NCBI RefSeq assembly: GCF_002278135.3
Contig: NZ_CP029425.2
Coordinates: 2,146,001 to 2,210,000 of the forward strand
Origin: Bradyrhizobium ottawaense
Lineage (GTDB): Bacteria > Pseudomonadota > Alphaproteobacteria > Rhizobiales > Xanthobacteraceae
Reading direction: 5' to 3'
DNA: 64,000 nt
The position numbers and the translations under genes are program-made. Shown piece by piece: positions 1 to 8,348 of the stretch (position 1 is its first letter; every line of letters begins with the position of its first letter). The notes beneath the pieces were generated by a model. It was not told the DNA's origin. It saw nothing but the letters and a program-made list of their open reading frames with translations, and did no database searches.

Positions 1-155
1 GAACAGCTCAAGGCGATGGCCGTGAGCTACGCGTTACTTGCGTCTCCGTGCTGGAAAAGCACGTCGACCGCCGCCTCGACCGCATCACCGCCGCGATCAA
101 GGAAGGCTACGCGCAGATTTACATGCCGGCGACGGCAAGGTCGGCGGCGAATTGA
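1..155 (+). CDS. 3' end of an unidentified gene, truncated by the window edge
   Basis: An open frame (codons in phase with base 3) runs into the window and stops with TGA at 153-155, 24 bases before the next gene. The visible tail is about 50 residues and contains a charged helix-like stretch (LEKHVDRRLDRITAAIKEG). That kind of tail resembles the C-terminal helix of FCD-type GntR regulators, but the fragment is too short to assign. The short gap suggests co-transcription with the dehydrogenase that follows. The frame was chosen because its composition looks more protein-like than the competing frame; this is a judgement, not proof. Confidence 0.45.
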   Translation, partial: TAQGDGRELRVTCVSVLEKHVDRRLDRITAAIKEGYAQIYMPATARSAAN

Positions 156-179
156 GGTTCTCTTGTCTGGAGTGAGACC

Positions 180-959
180 ATGAAGCTATCCGGTAAGGTC
201 GCCGCCATCACCGGCGCAGCGCGCGGCATCGGCAAGGCCTGCGCGAAGAGATTTTTGGATGACGGCGTCAAGGTCGTGATTTCGGATGTCGATGCCGAGG
301 GCCTCGCCAAGACGGCGGCCGAGTTCGGACATCCGGAGGCCTTGCGCACCGTCGTCGGCAACGTCGCCAAGCGCGCCGATGTCGACCAGCTCGTCGCCAC
401 CGCCGTGAAGGAGTTCGGCCGGCTCGACATCATGGTCAACAATGCCGGCGTCGCCCGCAACCGGGACATCCTGGAGATATCCGAAGAGGAATTCGATGAG
501 ATCATCGGCATCAATTTGAAGGGCGCGTTCTTCGGCGTCCAGGCGGCGGCGAAGCAGATGATCGCGCAAGGCGGCAGCGGGGTCATCATCAACATGTCCT
601 CGGTGAACGCGCTGCTGGCGATTCCGGCGCTGGCAACCTACGCGATGTCCAAGGGTGGCATGAAGCAGCTCACCTCGGTCGCCGCCGTCGCGCTCGCCCC
701 GCACAACATCCGCGTCGTCGCGGTCGGGCCGGGCACGATTTTGACCGACATGGTGGCATCGTCCATCTACACCTCCGAGGACGCCCGCAAGACCGTGATG
801 TCGCGCACCCCGGCTGGCCGCGGCGGTGAGCCGAGCGAGGTGGCCTCTGTCGTCGCGTTCCTGGCGAGCGACGATGCGTCCTACATCACCGGGCAGACGA
901 TCTATCCTGATGGCGGAAGGCTGATCCTGAACTATACGGTGCCGGTGAAGGAGAAGTAG
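180..959 (+). CDS. SDR-family NAD(P)-dependent oxidoreductase
   Basis: A 259-residue classical short-chain dehydrogenase/reductase, probably a cytoplasmic NAD(P)H-dependent alcohol/ketone oxidoreductase. The Rossmann cofactor motif TGAARGIG is at residues 11-18, NNAG at 87-90, the catalytic Ser near 141, and the YxxxK pair at Tyr154/Lys158. The length is normal for the family and the C-terminal TGQTIYPDGG matches the FabG-like subgroup. The ATG at 180 is preceded by a TGGAGTGA ribosome site. It lies 24 bases after the truncated upstream gene and converges on the IclR regulator. The substrate cannot be read from the sequence; the neighbours suggest a small catabolic locus. Confidence 0.93.
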   Translation: MKLSGKVAAITGAARGIGKACAKRFLDDGVKVVISDVDAEGLAKTAAEFGHPEALRTVVGNVAKRADVDQLVATAVKEFGRLDIMVNNAGVARNRDILEISEEEFDEIIGINLKGAFFGVQAAAKQMIAQGGSGVIINMSSVNALLAIPALATYAMSKGGMKQLTSVAAVALAPHNIRVVAVGPGTILTDMVASSIYTSEDARKTVMSRTPAGRGGEPSEVASVVAFLASDDASYITGQTIYPDGGRLILNYTVPVKEK

Positions 960-979
960 GAGCGCGAGTTCTCTCGGTC

Positions 980-1063
980 GTCATGCCCGGGCTTGTCCCG
1001 GGCATCCACGTCTCTCGGCAGTCGTCGCGCTACGTGGATGGCCGGGACAAGCCCGGCCATGAC
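980..1063. repeat. Large intergenic inverted repeat between convergent genes
   Basis: Arms at 980-1011 and 1032-1063 are near-perfect reverse complements (the GTCATGCCCGGGCTTG.. type), separated by about 20 bases. Such palindromes are common in Bradyrhizobium intergenic DNA. Lying between convergent SDR and IclR genes, it could fold in both transcripts and act as a bidirectional terminator, but there is no T-run. Confidence 0.8.
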
Positions 1064-1079
1064 GGCGCATCTGACAGCC

Positions 1080-1874
1080 TCACTCCGCCGCAACCGTCAT
1101 CCCGTAGCCCAGCCGCTTCGAGATAGCGCCGGCGCAGTCGCGCAAGGCATGCGCGATCGGGCTGTCCCAGCGCGCATCGAACGTGCCTTCCGGCCCCATC
1201 GCCGTGATGACCAGCGCGACATGGCCGGAATGATCGAACACGGGGGCCGAGAACGCATTGACGCCGGGCAGGGGATCGCCGAGCGCGCGGGCGAGGCCGT
1301 GCTTGCGGACCTCGGTCAGCATCTCGGCGACCTTCGGGCCCTTCACGGTGCGCTTCGGATTGTAGCCGACGCCGTGACGATCGAGCCCGCTCTCCAGCGC
1401 GGCGTTGATGGTCTTCTCCGGCAGGAACGCCGCAAAGGCGCGGCCGGTGGCCGTCTCCAGCAGCGCCATCACCGACCCCGCGCGCATCACGATGTGGACC
1501 GGCTGGGCCGGCTCTTCGAGCTGGACGACGGTCGGGCCGTACGTGCCCCAGACTGCCAGTGAGACCGCATGTCCGATCTGGCTCGCGAGCGCGGCGATCT
1601 TCGGCCTTGCGATGCGCACGCCGGAGAGGCGGCGCAGGCTGATCAGGCCGAGCTCCAGCGCCAGCGCGCCGATCTCGTAGCGGCCGGTGGTCTCGTCCTG
1701 CTCGATCAGCCCGATGCGGGAGAAGCTGGCGAGATAAGGATGCGCCTTGGCCGGCGACATGCCGGCCTCGCGCGCGAGATCGCGCAGCATCATCGGCTCG
1801 CCGCACCTTGCGAGCGCGCGGAGCAGCTCCCCGCCGACCTCGATGGACTGGATGCCGCGGCTTTCCCTCTTCAT
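1080..1874 (-). CDS. IclR-family transcriptional regulator
   Basis: A 264-residue regulator with the standard two-part IclR architecture. An N-terminal winged helix-turn-helix (about residues 8-65) begins GIQSIEVGGELLRAL and contains the recognition region LAREAGMSPAKAHPYL. A C-terminal effector-binding domain (about 80-260) carries the VMALLETATGRAFAAFLP segment typical of the family. IclR proteins usually control a neighbouring catabolic operon in response to a small aromatic or organic acid. Here the flavoprotein gene and binding-protein gene are immediately upstream on the same strand (18-base gap), so they are the likely targets or operon partners. The effector is unknown. Confidence 0.93.
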   Translation of the reverse strand: MKRESRGIQSIEVGGELLRALARCGEPMMLRDLAREAGMSPAKAHPYLASFSRIGLIEQDETTGRYEIGALALELGLISLRRLSGVRIARPKIAALASQIGHAVSLAVWGTYGPTVVQLEEPAQPVHIVMRAGSVMALLETATGRAFAAFLPEKTINAALESGLDRHGVGYNPKRTVKGPKVAEMLTEVRKHGLARALGDPLPGVNAFSAPVFDHSGHVALVITAMGPEGTFDARWDSPIAHALRDCAGAISKRLGYGMTVAAE

Positions 1875-1891
1875 GCGCCTCCTGGCGTGGC

Positions 1892-3625
1892 TTAGGCCGC
1901 GTCGCGCTTGGCGGCGCTGTCGGCGAGATGACGCCCGGCAATGTAGCCGAAGGTCAGCGCCGGCCCAAGCGTGATGCCGGCCCCCGGGTAATTGCCGCCC
2001 ATGATGCTCGCCATGTCGTTGCCGGCGGCATAGAGCCCGGGAATGACGCGGCCCTCGGCATCGAGCGCCCGCGCGCTCTCGTCGGTGACGATGCCGGCAT
2101 AGGTGCCGAGATCGCCGACCACCATCTTGATGGCATAGAACGGCCCGTTCTCGATCGGCGCGACGCAGGGGTTCGGGCCGTGCATCGCGTCGCCCTGGTA
2201 GCGGTTATAGGCCTTCGAGCCCTTGCCGAAGGCGGCATCATGGCCTTGCGGCGCGGTGGCATTGAACTGCCTGACGGTGTCGATGAACGCCGCCGCGTCG
2301 ATGCCGGCCTTCGCCGCGAGCGCCTCCAGCGTATCGCCGCACATGAGATAGCCGGTATCGAGGTGATGACCCAGCGGCATCGGGAAGGGCGGCACGCAGC
2401 CGAGGCCGTATTTGCGCAGCGTCTTGTGATCGCAGACGAGATAGGCCGCGATCTCCTCGCCGGGCTTGGCCGCCTTGACCATGGCCTGGACGAAGTCGTG
2501 ATAGGAATTGCCTTCGTTGGCAAAACGCCGGCCGTCGCGCATCACCGCGATCACGCCCGGCTTGGCGCGGTCGATGAAATGCGGCATCACGCCTTTCGAG
2601 CCGTCCTTACGCGTGGTCAGCGACACCGGCACCCAGGCCGCCGCGTTCGGCAGGCGATCCTCGATATGTCCGCCGGCGCGCTCCGCAAGACGCAGTCCAT
2701 CGCCGGTGTTGCCGGTCGGCCCCGGCGAGAAATGCTCGCTGCCGGTCGGCGCGTGCGGAAACATCTTCTTGCGCCGCTCCACATCATGCGGGAAGCCGCC
2801 GCAGGCCAGCACCACGCCTTGCCTTGCACGAACGCGCACGTTGCGTCCCTCACGCGAAACGATGGCACCCGTGACCGCGCCGTTCTCGACCGTCAGCTCG
2901 CGCACGGGCGCGGACAGCCACATCGGAATTTTCAGATCCTGCGCGGATTTCGCCAGCCGTCCGGCCAGCGCATTGCCGTTGGTCAGCGTCATGCCGCGGC
3001 CGTAGCGCAGCACGTCCATCAGGTGACGCGACAGGCGCTTGGCGACGTAGACCGCGGAAGTCAGCGACTTCGTCACCCGCATGAAGTGGATGATCTCCTT
3101 GCCGCTTCCCAGCATCATGCCGAACACGGTCAGCTCCGGCAGCGGCATGCCCAGCGTCTTGATGAGGTCGCCGAGCTCGCGGCCGTCGAACGGGCGCGTC
3201 ACCATGGAGCGCCCGCCTTGCGCGCCGCCGGGTGCTTCGGCGTGATAGTCGGGAAACACCAGCGGCATGTCGAAGCGGAGCGCGGTCTTGGTGGTGAAGA
3301 AATCGACGGCCTCGGGACCGGCCGAGAGAAATGCATCGACCCGTGCCGCGTCGTAATTGTTGCCGGCCTCGTGCCGCAAGTAGGTGCGGGCCTGTTCCGG
3401 CGTCTCGGCGATGCCGTAGGCCTTTGCCAGCGAGGTGCCGGGAATCCAGAGCCAGCCGCCGGAGCGGGCGGTGGTGCCGCCGAAGCGCGGCTCCTTCTCG
3501 ACGATCAGCACGTCGAGGCCGCGATGGCGCGCGGTGATCGCGGCCGACATGCCGGAGCAGCCTGATCCGGCCACGAGCACATCGCACTCGTAAGTTTCAG
3601 TTGCGCTATGCTCGCTGCCGGTCAT
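1892..3625 (-). CDS. FAD-dependent oxidoreductase, fumarate reductase/3-ketosteroid dehydrogenase-like flavoprotein
   Basis: A 577-residue flavoprotein of the FAD_binding_2 family, probably cytoplasmic. An N-terminal dinucleotide-binding fold has GSGCSG at residues 20-25 and the acidic end of strand two at VEKE (about 42-45), followed by GGTTARSGG. The C-terminal NYPGAGITLGPALTFGYIAG contacts FAD in this family. Members reduce or oxidise C=C bonds (fumarate reductase, ketosteroid-delta-1-dehydrogenase). No heme domain or lipoyl extension is visible. I chose the ATG at 3625 because a GAGG ribosome site sits seven bases upstream and it falls nine bases after the binding-protein stop; an earlier start at 3655 would overlap that gene. 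Substrate unknown. Confidence 0.88.
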   Translation of the reverse strand: MTGSEHSATETYECDVLVAGSGCSGMSAAITARHRGLDVLIVEKEPRFGGTTARSGGWLWIPGTSLAKAYGIAETPEQARTYLRHEAGNNYDAARVDAFLSAGPEAVDFFTTKTALRFDMPLVFPDYHAEAPGGAQGGRSMVTRPFDGRELGDLIKTLGMPLPELTVFGMMLGSGKEIIHFMRVTKSLTSAVYVAKRLSRHLMDVLRYGRGMTLTNGNALAGRLAKSAQDLKIPMWLSAPVRELTVENGAVTGAIVSREGRNVRVRARQGVVLACGGFPHDVERRKKMFPHAPTGSEHFSPGPTGNTGDGLRLAERAGGHIEDRLPNAAAWVPVSLTTRKDGSKGVMPHFIDRAKPGVIAVMRDGRRFANEGNSYHDFVQAMVKAAKPGEEIAAYLVCDHKTLRKYGLGCVPPFPMPLGHHLDTGYLMCGDTLEALAAKAGIDAAAFIDTVRQFNATAPQGHDAAFGKGSKAYNRYQGDAMHGPNPCVAPIENGPFYAIKMVVGDLGTYAGIVTDESARALDAEGRVIPGLYAAGNDMASIMGGNYPGAGITLGPALTFGYIAGRHLADSAAKRDAA

Positions 3626-3633
3626 GCTTGGCC

Positions 3634-4848
3634 TCACTTCTTCAGGAGCGGACATTTGGACTCGGAGACCGGGCGGAAGGCGTCCTCGCCCTTCACGGTC
3701 TTGACGATGTCCAGATAGTCCCACGGCTCCTTCGACTGTTCGGGCTTCTTCACCTTGGCGAGATACATGTCGCGGATGACGCGGCCGTCCTCGCGCAACT
3801 TGCCGCCGTGGACGAATGTATCCTCGATCGGCAGCTCGCGCATCCTGGCCATCACCTTGGTGGAATCGTCGGTGCCGGCCGCCTTGATGGCCTTGAGATA
3901 GTGCAGCACCGAGCCGTAGACGCCGGTCTGGATCATGGTCGGCATCACCTTGGTGCGCTCGTAGAACTTCTTCGACCAGGCGCGGGTTGCCTCGTCCATG
4001 GCCCAGTACGAGGCCGTGGTCATGTAGGTGCCCTGCGCGGCCTTGAGGCCGATCGCGTGCACGTCGGTGTCGAACATCAGGAGGCCGACGAGCTTCTGGC
4101 CGCCCTGGACGAGGCCGAACTCGCCGGACTGCTTGATCGCGTTGTCGGTGTCCTGGCCGGCATTGGCGAAGGCGACGACGTCGGATTTCGAGCTTTGCGC
4201 CTGGAGCGCGAAGGAGGAGAAGTCCGCGGTGTTGGTCGGATGCTTCACGCCGCCCAGCACCTTTCCGCCCATCTCATTGACGAAACGCGTGGCGTCCTTT
4301 TCGAGCTGCTGGCCGAAGGCGTAGTCCGCGGTGATGAAGTACCAGGACTTACCACCCTCCTTGATCACGGCGGAGGCCGTCACCTTCGACAGCGCATAGG
4401 TATCGTAGGTGAAGTGCACGGTGTTCGGGCTGCACAGCTCGTCGGTCAGCGAGCTTGCGCCGGGACCGGAGAGCAGCGCGACCTTGCCCCGCTCGCGCAC
4501 CATGTTGTGGACGGCGATCGCGATGCCGGAATTGGGGATGTCGACGACCGCGTCGACCTTGCCGTTGTCGAACCAGCCGCGAACGATCTGCACGCCGACG
4601 TCGGTCTTCATCTGGTGATCGGCGCTGATGATCTCGATGGGCTTGCCGAGCACGGTCGGCCCGAATTCTTCCACCGCCATTTTCGCGGCCTCGACCGAGC
4701 CCGGCCCCGAGTTGTCGCGGCCCCAGCTCGACAGATCCGTCAGCACGCCGATCCGCACCGCGTCGTCGGAGACTTGCGCGGTGGCGACTGTGGTCATGGC
4801 TGCCGAAGTCATGGCCCCGAGCATGGCGCAGGCCAGAAGCCCTCTCAT
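3634..4848 (-). CDS. ABC transporter substrate-binding protein, branched-chain amino acid type (Peripla_BP_6)
   Basis: A 404-residue periplasmic solute-binding protein. It begins with a Sec signal peptide (MRGLLACAMLGAMTSAAM, cut near ATA-QV) followed by VRIGVLTDLSSWGRDNSGPG, the typical opening of LivJ-like proteins. The body contains DYAFGQQLEKDA and the usual two-lobe layout. In Bradyrhizobium such proteins bind amino acids but also aromatic or other organic acids. No permease or ATPase genes are adjacent, so it must borrow a transporter or be an orphan receptor. It is the first gene of a likely operon with the flavoprotein. The ATG at 4848 follows GAGGAAACG and lies about 50 bases below a strong promoter. 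Confidence 0.92.
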   Translation of the reverse strand: MRGLLACAMLGAMTSAAMTTVATAQVSDDAVRIGVLTDLSSWGRDNSGPGSVEAAKMAVEEFGPTVLGKPIEIISADHQMKTDVGVQIVRGWFDNGKVDAVVDIPNSGIAIAVHNMVRERGKVALLSGPGASSLTDELCSPNTVHFTYDTYALSKVTASAVIKEGGKSWYFITADYAFGQQLEKDATRFVNEMGGKVLGGVKHPTNTADFSSFALQAQSSKSDVVAFANAGQDTDNAIKQSGEFGLVQGGQKLVGLLMFDTDVHAIGLKAAQGTYMTTASYWAMDEATRAWSKKFYERTKVMPTMIQTGVYGSVLHYLKAIKAAGTDDSTKVMARMRELPIEDTFVHGGKLREDGRVIRDMYLAKVKKPEQSKEPWDYLDIVKTVKGEDAFRPVSESKCPLLKK

Positions 4849-4903
4849 CGTCGTTTCCTCTCTTTTATTGGCCGCATGGCGCGGCAGGCTGTTCTCGAGA
4901 CAA

Positions 4904-4931
4904 ATTAGATATAAGCAAATAAGTTTGTCAA
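4904..4931 (-). promoter_or_regulatory. Sigma-70-type promoter of the binding-protein operon
   Basis: On the minus strand a perfect TTGACA (4926-4931) is followed after 16 bases by TCTAAT (4904-4909, five of six matches). It sits in a locally AT-rich patch that stands out from the GC-rich surroundings. Transcription would begin near 4897, giving a leader of about 50 bases before the ATG at 4848. The rest of 4932-5238 holds no gene that I can support. Confidence 0.7.
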
Positions 4932-5049
4932 TGGTGAATTCAGGTCTGGATGGGTTCCTCTCGGCGGGTGAGACGACAGGAGGCACCGCTGCTTCAGCAC
5001 CCGCGATTGCGAGGGCAGCGACTTGTCCGCCGAAGCCTTGGCGAAGGCG

Positions 5050-5093
5050 GAAGCAATCCAGACTGTCTCCACGGAGGCAGCCTGGATTGCTTC
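5050..5093. repeat. Short inverted repeat within a dispersed intergenic element
   Basis: The 12-base arms GAAGCAATCCAG (5050-5061) and CTGGATTGCTTC (5082-5093) are perfect complements. The surrounding sequence (about 5000-5125) reads like a dispersed Bradyrhizobium intergenic repeat and gives rise to spurious short open frames on both strands. Confidence 0.65.
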
Positions 5094-5238
5094 GTCGCAA
5101 GAGCTCCTCGCAATGAAGGATGTTGCGACACCTGCGCACAAAATCCCGCATTGTTATCCTGTGAGAGCCATCACCCCTGCAGGTTGCAACCCTCGGCGCG
5201 ATTGGCCATGATGCTCTCCGGAATCTCTGGGGCGGGGC

Positions 5239-6540
5239 ATGACGGCAGCAACGGGAGTCTCCGCGGCGGCGGCGAAATCTACGACGGCGCATGTGGTGTG
5301 GGCGAGCGCGCTCGGCACCGCGATCGAATGGTACGACTTCCTGATCTACGGCACGGCGGCGGCGCTGGTCTTCAACAAGCTGTTCTTCCCGAGCTTCGAT
5401 CCCTTCGTCGGAACGCTGGCGGCGTTCTCGACCTATGCGGTCGGTTTCGTGGCGCGGCCGATCGGCGGCGCCATCATCGGGCATTACGGCGACCGGCTCG
5501 GCCGCAAGACCATGCTGGTCGCGACCATGATCGCGATGGGGCTCGGCACCTTCCTGATCGGCTGCCTGCCGACCTACAGCCAGATCGGCGTGTGGGCGCC
5601 GATCCTGCTCATCGTGCTGCGCTTCGTCCAGGGCATCGGCCTGGGCGGCGAGTGGAGCGGCGCGGTCGTCATGGTGATCGAGCATGCCGGCAATCGCCGC
5701 GGCTTCTATGGCAGCCTCGTGCAGATCGGCTTTCCCGTCGGCGTTGCCGCATCGACCGGCATTTTCGGCCTGATGACCAAGCTGCCCGAAGCTGATTTCC
5801 TGAGCTGGGGCTGGCGCGTGCCCTTCCTGATCAGCATCCTGCTCGTCGGTGTCGGCTTCATCGTGCGGCTCAAGCTCGCGGAGACGCCGCACTTCAAGGA
5901 GGTGGTCGAGCGCAAGGAGGTGCTGGCGCAGCCGGTGCTGGAAGTGCTCCGCCGCGACTGGCGTAGCTTTCTGCTGGCGATCGGCATCACGGTGTCGGAG
6001 GTCGGGCTTGCTTATCTCCTCACCGTCTTCACCGTGGTCTATGCCACGACGAAGCTCGGGCTGTCGCGCCAGGTGATCCTGGATGCCGTGGTCTATGCTG
6101 CCCTCGTCGAATTCGCGACGCTGCCGCTCGCCGGCTGGCTGTCCGACATCTTCGGCCGCAAAGCGCTGTATCTCGCCGGCGGCGTGTTCTCGGTGGCGTT
6201 GGCGTTTCCGTTGTTCTGGTTCCTCGATACCAAGGAGCCGGCGCTGATCACGCTGGCGCTCGTCGTCACGATGACGCTGACCCATGCGCTGCTGTTCGGG
6301 CCGAAGGCCGCGTTCATGCCGGAGTTGTTCCGCACCCAGGTGCGCTACAGCGGAGCCTCGCTCGGCGCCAATGTCGCGGCGGCGCTGAGCGGCGGCTTCT
6401 CGCCGCTGATTGCGACTGCGCTGCTGGCGTGGGCCGGCTCGTACTGGGCCGTGTCCGTCTACATCATCGCCCTCTCGATCATCACGATCGTCGCGACGCT
6501 GATGGCGCCCGAGACGGCGCGGGAGGCGCTGAGATCCTGA
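5239..6540 (+). CDS. MFS transporter, metabolite:H+ symporter (MHS) family
   Basis: A 433-residue inner-membrane transporter with about twelve hydrophobic segments. The start AHVVWASALGTAIEWYDFLIYG is the hallmark opening of the MHS family (shikimate, alpha-ketoglutarate, proline/betaine symporters). GHYGDRLGRK is the cytoplasmic loop 2-3 motif and RFVQGIGLGGEWSGA is the conserved TM4-TM5 region. It would import an organic acid or similar metabolite with protons. Length is normal. It is divergent from the binding-protein gene and shares a 390-base intergenic region with it, which hints at a common substrate class, but the substrate is not readable. Confidence 0.92.
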   Translation: MTAATGVSAAAAKSTTAHVVWASALGTAIEWYDFLIYGTAAALVFNKLFFPSFDPFVGTLAAFSTYAVGFVARPIGGAIIGHYGDRLGRKTMLVATMIAMGLGTFLIGCLPTYSQIGVWAPILLIVLRFVQGIGLGGEWSGAVVMVIEHAGNRRGFYGSLVQIGFPVGVAASTGIFGLMTKLPEADFLSWGWRVPFLISILLVGVGFIVRLKLAETPHFKEVVERKEVLAQPVLEVLRRDWRSFLLAIGITVSEVGLAYLLTVFTVVYATTKLGLSRQVILDAVVYAALVEFATLPLAGWLSDIFGRKALYLAGGVFSVALAFPLFWFLDTKEPALITLALVVTMTLTHALLFGPKAAFMPELFRTQVRYSGASLGANVAAALSGGFSPLIATALLAWAGSYWAVSVYIIALSIITIVATLMAPETAREALRS

Positions 6541-6619
6541 GGGGCAGCGCCTGCCCGGCGGCCCAAAAAATTTTCGGGCTGGCCCCTTGAAACCGACTTG
6601 CGATTTTCTAAGTCGTGTC

Positions 6620-6749
6620 TCGCCGCGAGAGCGGTGTGCCGGATGCCAAAAACAGGGTCCGGCACGGGCGCCTGGCTGGTCTTTCGGACCCGTCTGAAAT
6701 CCCGCCTTGCGCTCCTTCGTATCCATCTTGCTCTTTGGAGGACTTGGTT
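6620..6749 (+). promoter_or_regulatory. ROSE-type RNA thermometer in the 5' leader of the first hsp20 gene
   Basis: Immediately before the ATG the leader reads CATCTTGCTCTTTGGAGGA. TTGCT at 6728-6732 faces the Shine-Dalgarno GGAGG at 6737-6741, which is the conserved anti-SD arrangement of rhizobial ROSE elements. Upstream there is a perfect 8-base-pair stem (6636-6643 with 6658-6665) and a small GGTC/GACC hairpin near 6680. In the known family, melting of the last hairpin at heat-shock temperature exposes the SD. A possible promoter with TTGAAA at 6587-6592 lies just upstream, but its -10 is unconvincing. Confidence 0.85.
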
Positions 6750-7211
6750 ATGAGGACCAGTTTTGACTTCGCGCCCCTATGGCGTTCCACCATCGGCTTC
6801 GACCACCTGGCCGACCTCGTCGACAGCACGCTGCGCCAGACGACTGAGGACAACTATCCCCCCTACAACATCGAGCGTTCCGGTGAAGACCATTATCGGA
6901 TCAGCCTTGCGGTGGCGGGGTTTGGTGCCAACGACATCACCGTGACCGCCGAACAGAACGCGCTCACCATCGAGGGCAAGAAGCCCGAGACGGCTGCGCG
7001 CGAATACCTGTACCAGGGCATCGCCGCGCGTCCGTTCCGGCGCGTGTTCAACCTGGCCGACTATGTCCAGGTGAAGCAGGCCTCGTTCCAGGACGGGCTT
7101 CTGATCATCGACCTCGTCCGTGAGATTCCGGAAGCGATGAAGCCGCGCCGGATTCCGATCGCGGGCGCCCCTCCTGCGGCATCGCAGATCGAGCAGAAGA
7201 AGGCAGCCTGA
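6750..7211 (+). CDS. Small heat-shock protein, Hsp20/alpha-crystallin family (IbpA-like)
   Basis: A 153-residue cytoplasmic holdase chaperone that binds unfolding proteins during heat stress. An N-terminal arm carries FDFAPLWRSTIGFDHL, typical of class A rhizobial small Hsps. The alpha-crystallin domain spans about residues 35-130 (YNIERSGEDHYRISLAVAGF, ending FQDGLLIIDLVREIPE), and the C-terminal IPI matches the I-x-I oligomerisation motif. The ATG at 6750 was chosen because the ROSE SD lies nine bases upstream; the longer open frame starting at 6615 runs through the thermometer and is not translated in my reading. A second Hsp20 gene follows 86 bases downstream. Confidence 0.95.
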   Translation: MRTSFDFAPLWRSTIGFDHLADLVDSTLRQTTEDNYPPYNIERSGEDHYRISLAVAGFGANDITVTAEQNALTIEGKKPETAAREYLYQGIAARPFRRVFNLADYVQVKQASFQDGLLIIDLVREIPEAMKPRRIPIAGAPPAASQIEQKKAA

Positions 7212-7297
7212 CGCTCGATCAACGCTGGATCAAGACAGTGACGGAACGCGGCGCGCCGATGCGCGTCCGCGCTCCCCGATGCATGGAGGAGATAATA

Positions 7298-7789
7298 ATG
7301 GGTTTTCGTGATCTCATTCCCTGGTCAGGGAAACAGGACCTCGCGCCTGCGCGCGACAATTTCGATCCCTTCCTGACGCTTCATCGCGAGATGAATCGTC
7401 TGTTCGACGACGTTTTCCGCGGCTTCGGCGGGACGAGCCTGTCGCGGCTGATTGAGGGCCGTTTCGACTGGCCGAAGGTCGAGCTCAGCGAGACCGATAA
7501 GACGCTGACCGTCTCGGCCGAACTTCCCGGCCTGACCGAGAAGGATGTTCAGGTCGAGATTGCGGGCGGCGTCCTGACCCTCCGCGGCGAGAAAAAAGCC
7601 GAGCGCAACGGCGAAGGCAGGTACTTCACCGAGCGCTACTACGGTGCGTTCGAGCGGCAGATTCCGCTGGAGGGTGTCGAGGAGGACAAGGCCGAGGCGT
7701 CGTTCAGTAATGGCGTGCTGACCGTGTCGCTGCCGAAGTCGGAGAAGGCACGCGAAGGCGTCAAGCGCATCGCGATCAACACGCACTGA
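7298..7789 (+). CDS. Small heat-shock protein, Hsp20/alpha-crystallin family (second copy)
   Basis: A 163-residue Hsp20 chaperone of a different class from its upstream neighbour. It starts MGFRDLIPW, then PFLTLHREMNRLFDDVFRGF. The alpha-crystallin domain is at about residues 55-150 (VELSETDKTLTVSAELPGL, ASFSNGVLTVSLPKS), and it ends in an IAI motif. It starts at the ATG at 7298 with a strong GGAGGAG site. The SD could pair with CTCC a few bases upstream, a weak hairpin that might add heat control; no TTGCT-type ROSE is seen here. It is probably co-transcribed with the first hsp20 under the upstream ROSE, the two proteins forming separate or mixed oligomers. Confidence 0.94.
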   Translation: MGFRDLIPWSGKQDLAPARDNFDPFLTLHREMNRLFDDVFRGFGGTSLSRLIEGRFDWPKVELSETDKTLTVSAELPGLTEKDVQVEIAGGVLTLRGEKKAERNGEGRYFTERYYGAFERQIPLEGVEEDKAEASFSNGVLTVSLPKSEKAREGVKRIAINTH

Positions 7790-7799
7790 CATCAAGCGG

Positions 7800-7824
7800 G
7801 ACGGCGGCGGTCGGCGCCGCCGTC
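7800..7824 (+). terminator. GC-rich hairpin after the hsp20 pair
   Basis: A perfect 10-base-pair stem GACGGCGGCG (7800-7809) with its complement at 7815-7824 around a 5-base loop, ten bases after the hsp20 stop. No U-tract follows, so it may be an attenuator or an RNA-stabilising hairpin rather than a full terminator. Confidence 0.45.
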
Positions 7825-7875
7825 CAACGTCCACAAACCGGTCCCTTGGAAAGGAGCATGAGGGAGGCACGACCG

Positions 7876-8211
7876 ATGACCAACGTGAACACCAATGCCG
7901 GCACGCTCAATCCGCTGTTTCACCCAGCTGCCCATTACGATTCGCCCGCTGACGTCCTGAAGGCCGAGGAACTCTCCGCGCCGGAGAAGCGGATCATCCT
8001 GTCGTCCTGGGCATCCGACATGTACGCGGTCGAATCATGTCCCGCGCTGCGCGAGATACCGGGCATGAGCCACATCATCCGGCTTGCCGATGTTCTGGCG
8101 GCGTTGCGTAAGCTCGACGGCGACAATGACAATGATGATCCGCCACGCGGGGGCGGCGTCCCGATGCGGCTGCGACGGCCCTGGGCCGCCGCAGAGAGGC
8201 GCGCCGCATGA
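7876..8211 (+). CDS. Small conserved hypothetical protein between hsp20 and deg protease
   Basis: An 111-residue soluble protein with no signal peptide or membrane segment. The core PLFHPAAHYDSPADVLKAE, then SAPEKRIILSSWASDMYAVES and a final ADVLAALRKLDG region look like a conserved small family found near stress genes in rhizobia; I do not know its function. The ATG at 7876 has a GGGAGG site nine bases upstream, better than ATGs at 7846 or 7858. It sits between Hsp20 and a Deg protease, so a role in heat or envelope stress is a guess from context. The tail after residue 90 is low-complexity and Arg-rich. Confidence 0.75.
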   Translation: MTNVNTNAGTLNPLFHPAAHYDSPADVLKAEELSAPEKRIILSSWASDMYAVESCPALREIPGMSHIIRLADVLAALRKLDGDNDNDDPPRGGGVPMRLRRPWAAAERRAA

Positions 8212-8318
8212 TCGTCACGCACACCGTTTTGACGCTCGTGCTGCTCGGCCAAGCCTCGGCGGCCTTCGCCGTGCCATTTCTCGCGGTACACGGCTTGGTC
8301 GCCGCACCGCGTGACTGA
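8208..8318 (+). CDS. Possible 36-residue membrane or secreted peptide
   Basis: The ATG overlaps the stop of the preceding gene (ATGA), and the product starts MIVTHTVLTLVLLGQASAA, a single hydrophobic helix or signal peptide, ending VAAPRD. Translational coupling makes it credible. No homologue is recognised and there is no independent ribosome site. Confidence 0.3.
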   Translation: MIVTHTVLTLVLLGQASAAFAVPFLAVHGLVAAPRD

Positions 8319-8348
8319 GGCCACCAGTTCTTCCATCCACATTGGACC

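Noticed and set aside
1808..3565. 585-codon plus-strand frame antisense to the flavoprotein
   Set aside because: Composition typical of a shadow frame; the minus strand has the FAD fold and a proper ribosome site.
6587..6612. Heat-shock sigma-32 promoter before the ROSE leader
   Set aside because: The -35-like CTTGAAA is good, but no convincing -10 (CCCATnT or similar) follows at the right spacing; left only as a note in the ROSE entry.
4849..6726. Minus-strand open frame extending the binding-protein gene upstream to about 6726
   Set aside because: It runs antisense through the whole MFS gene, is Arg/His/Asp-rich without domain character, and a strong promoter and signal peptide place the real start at 4848.
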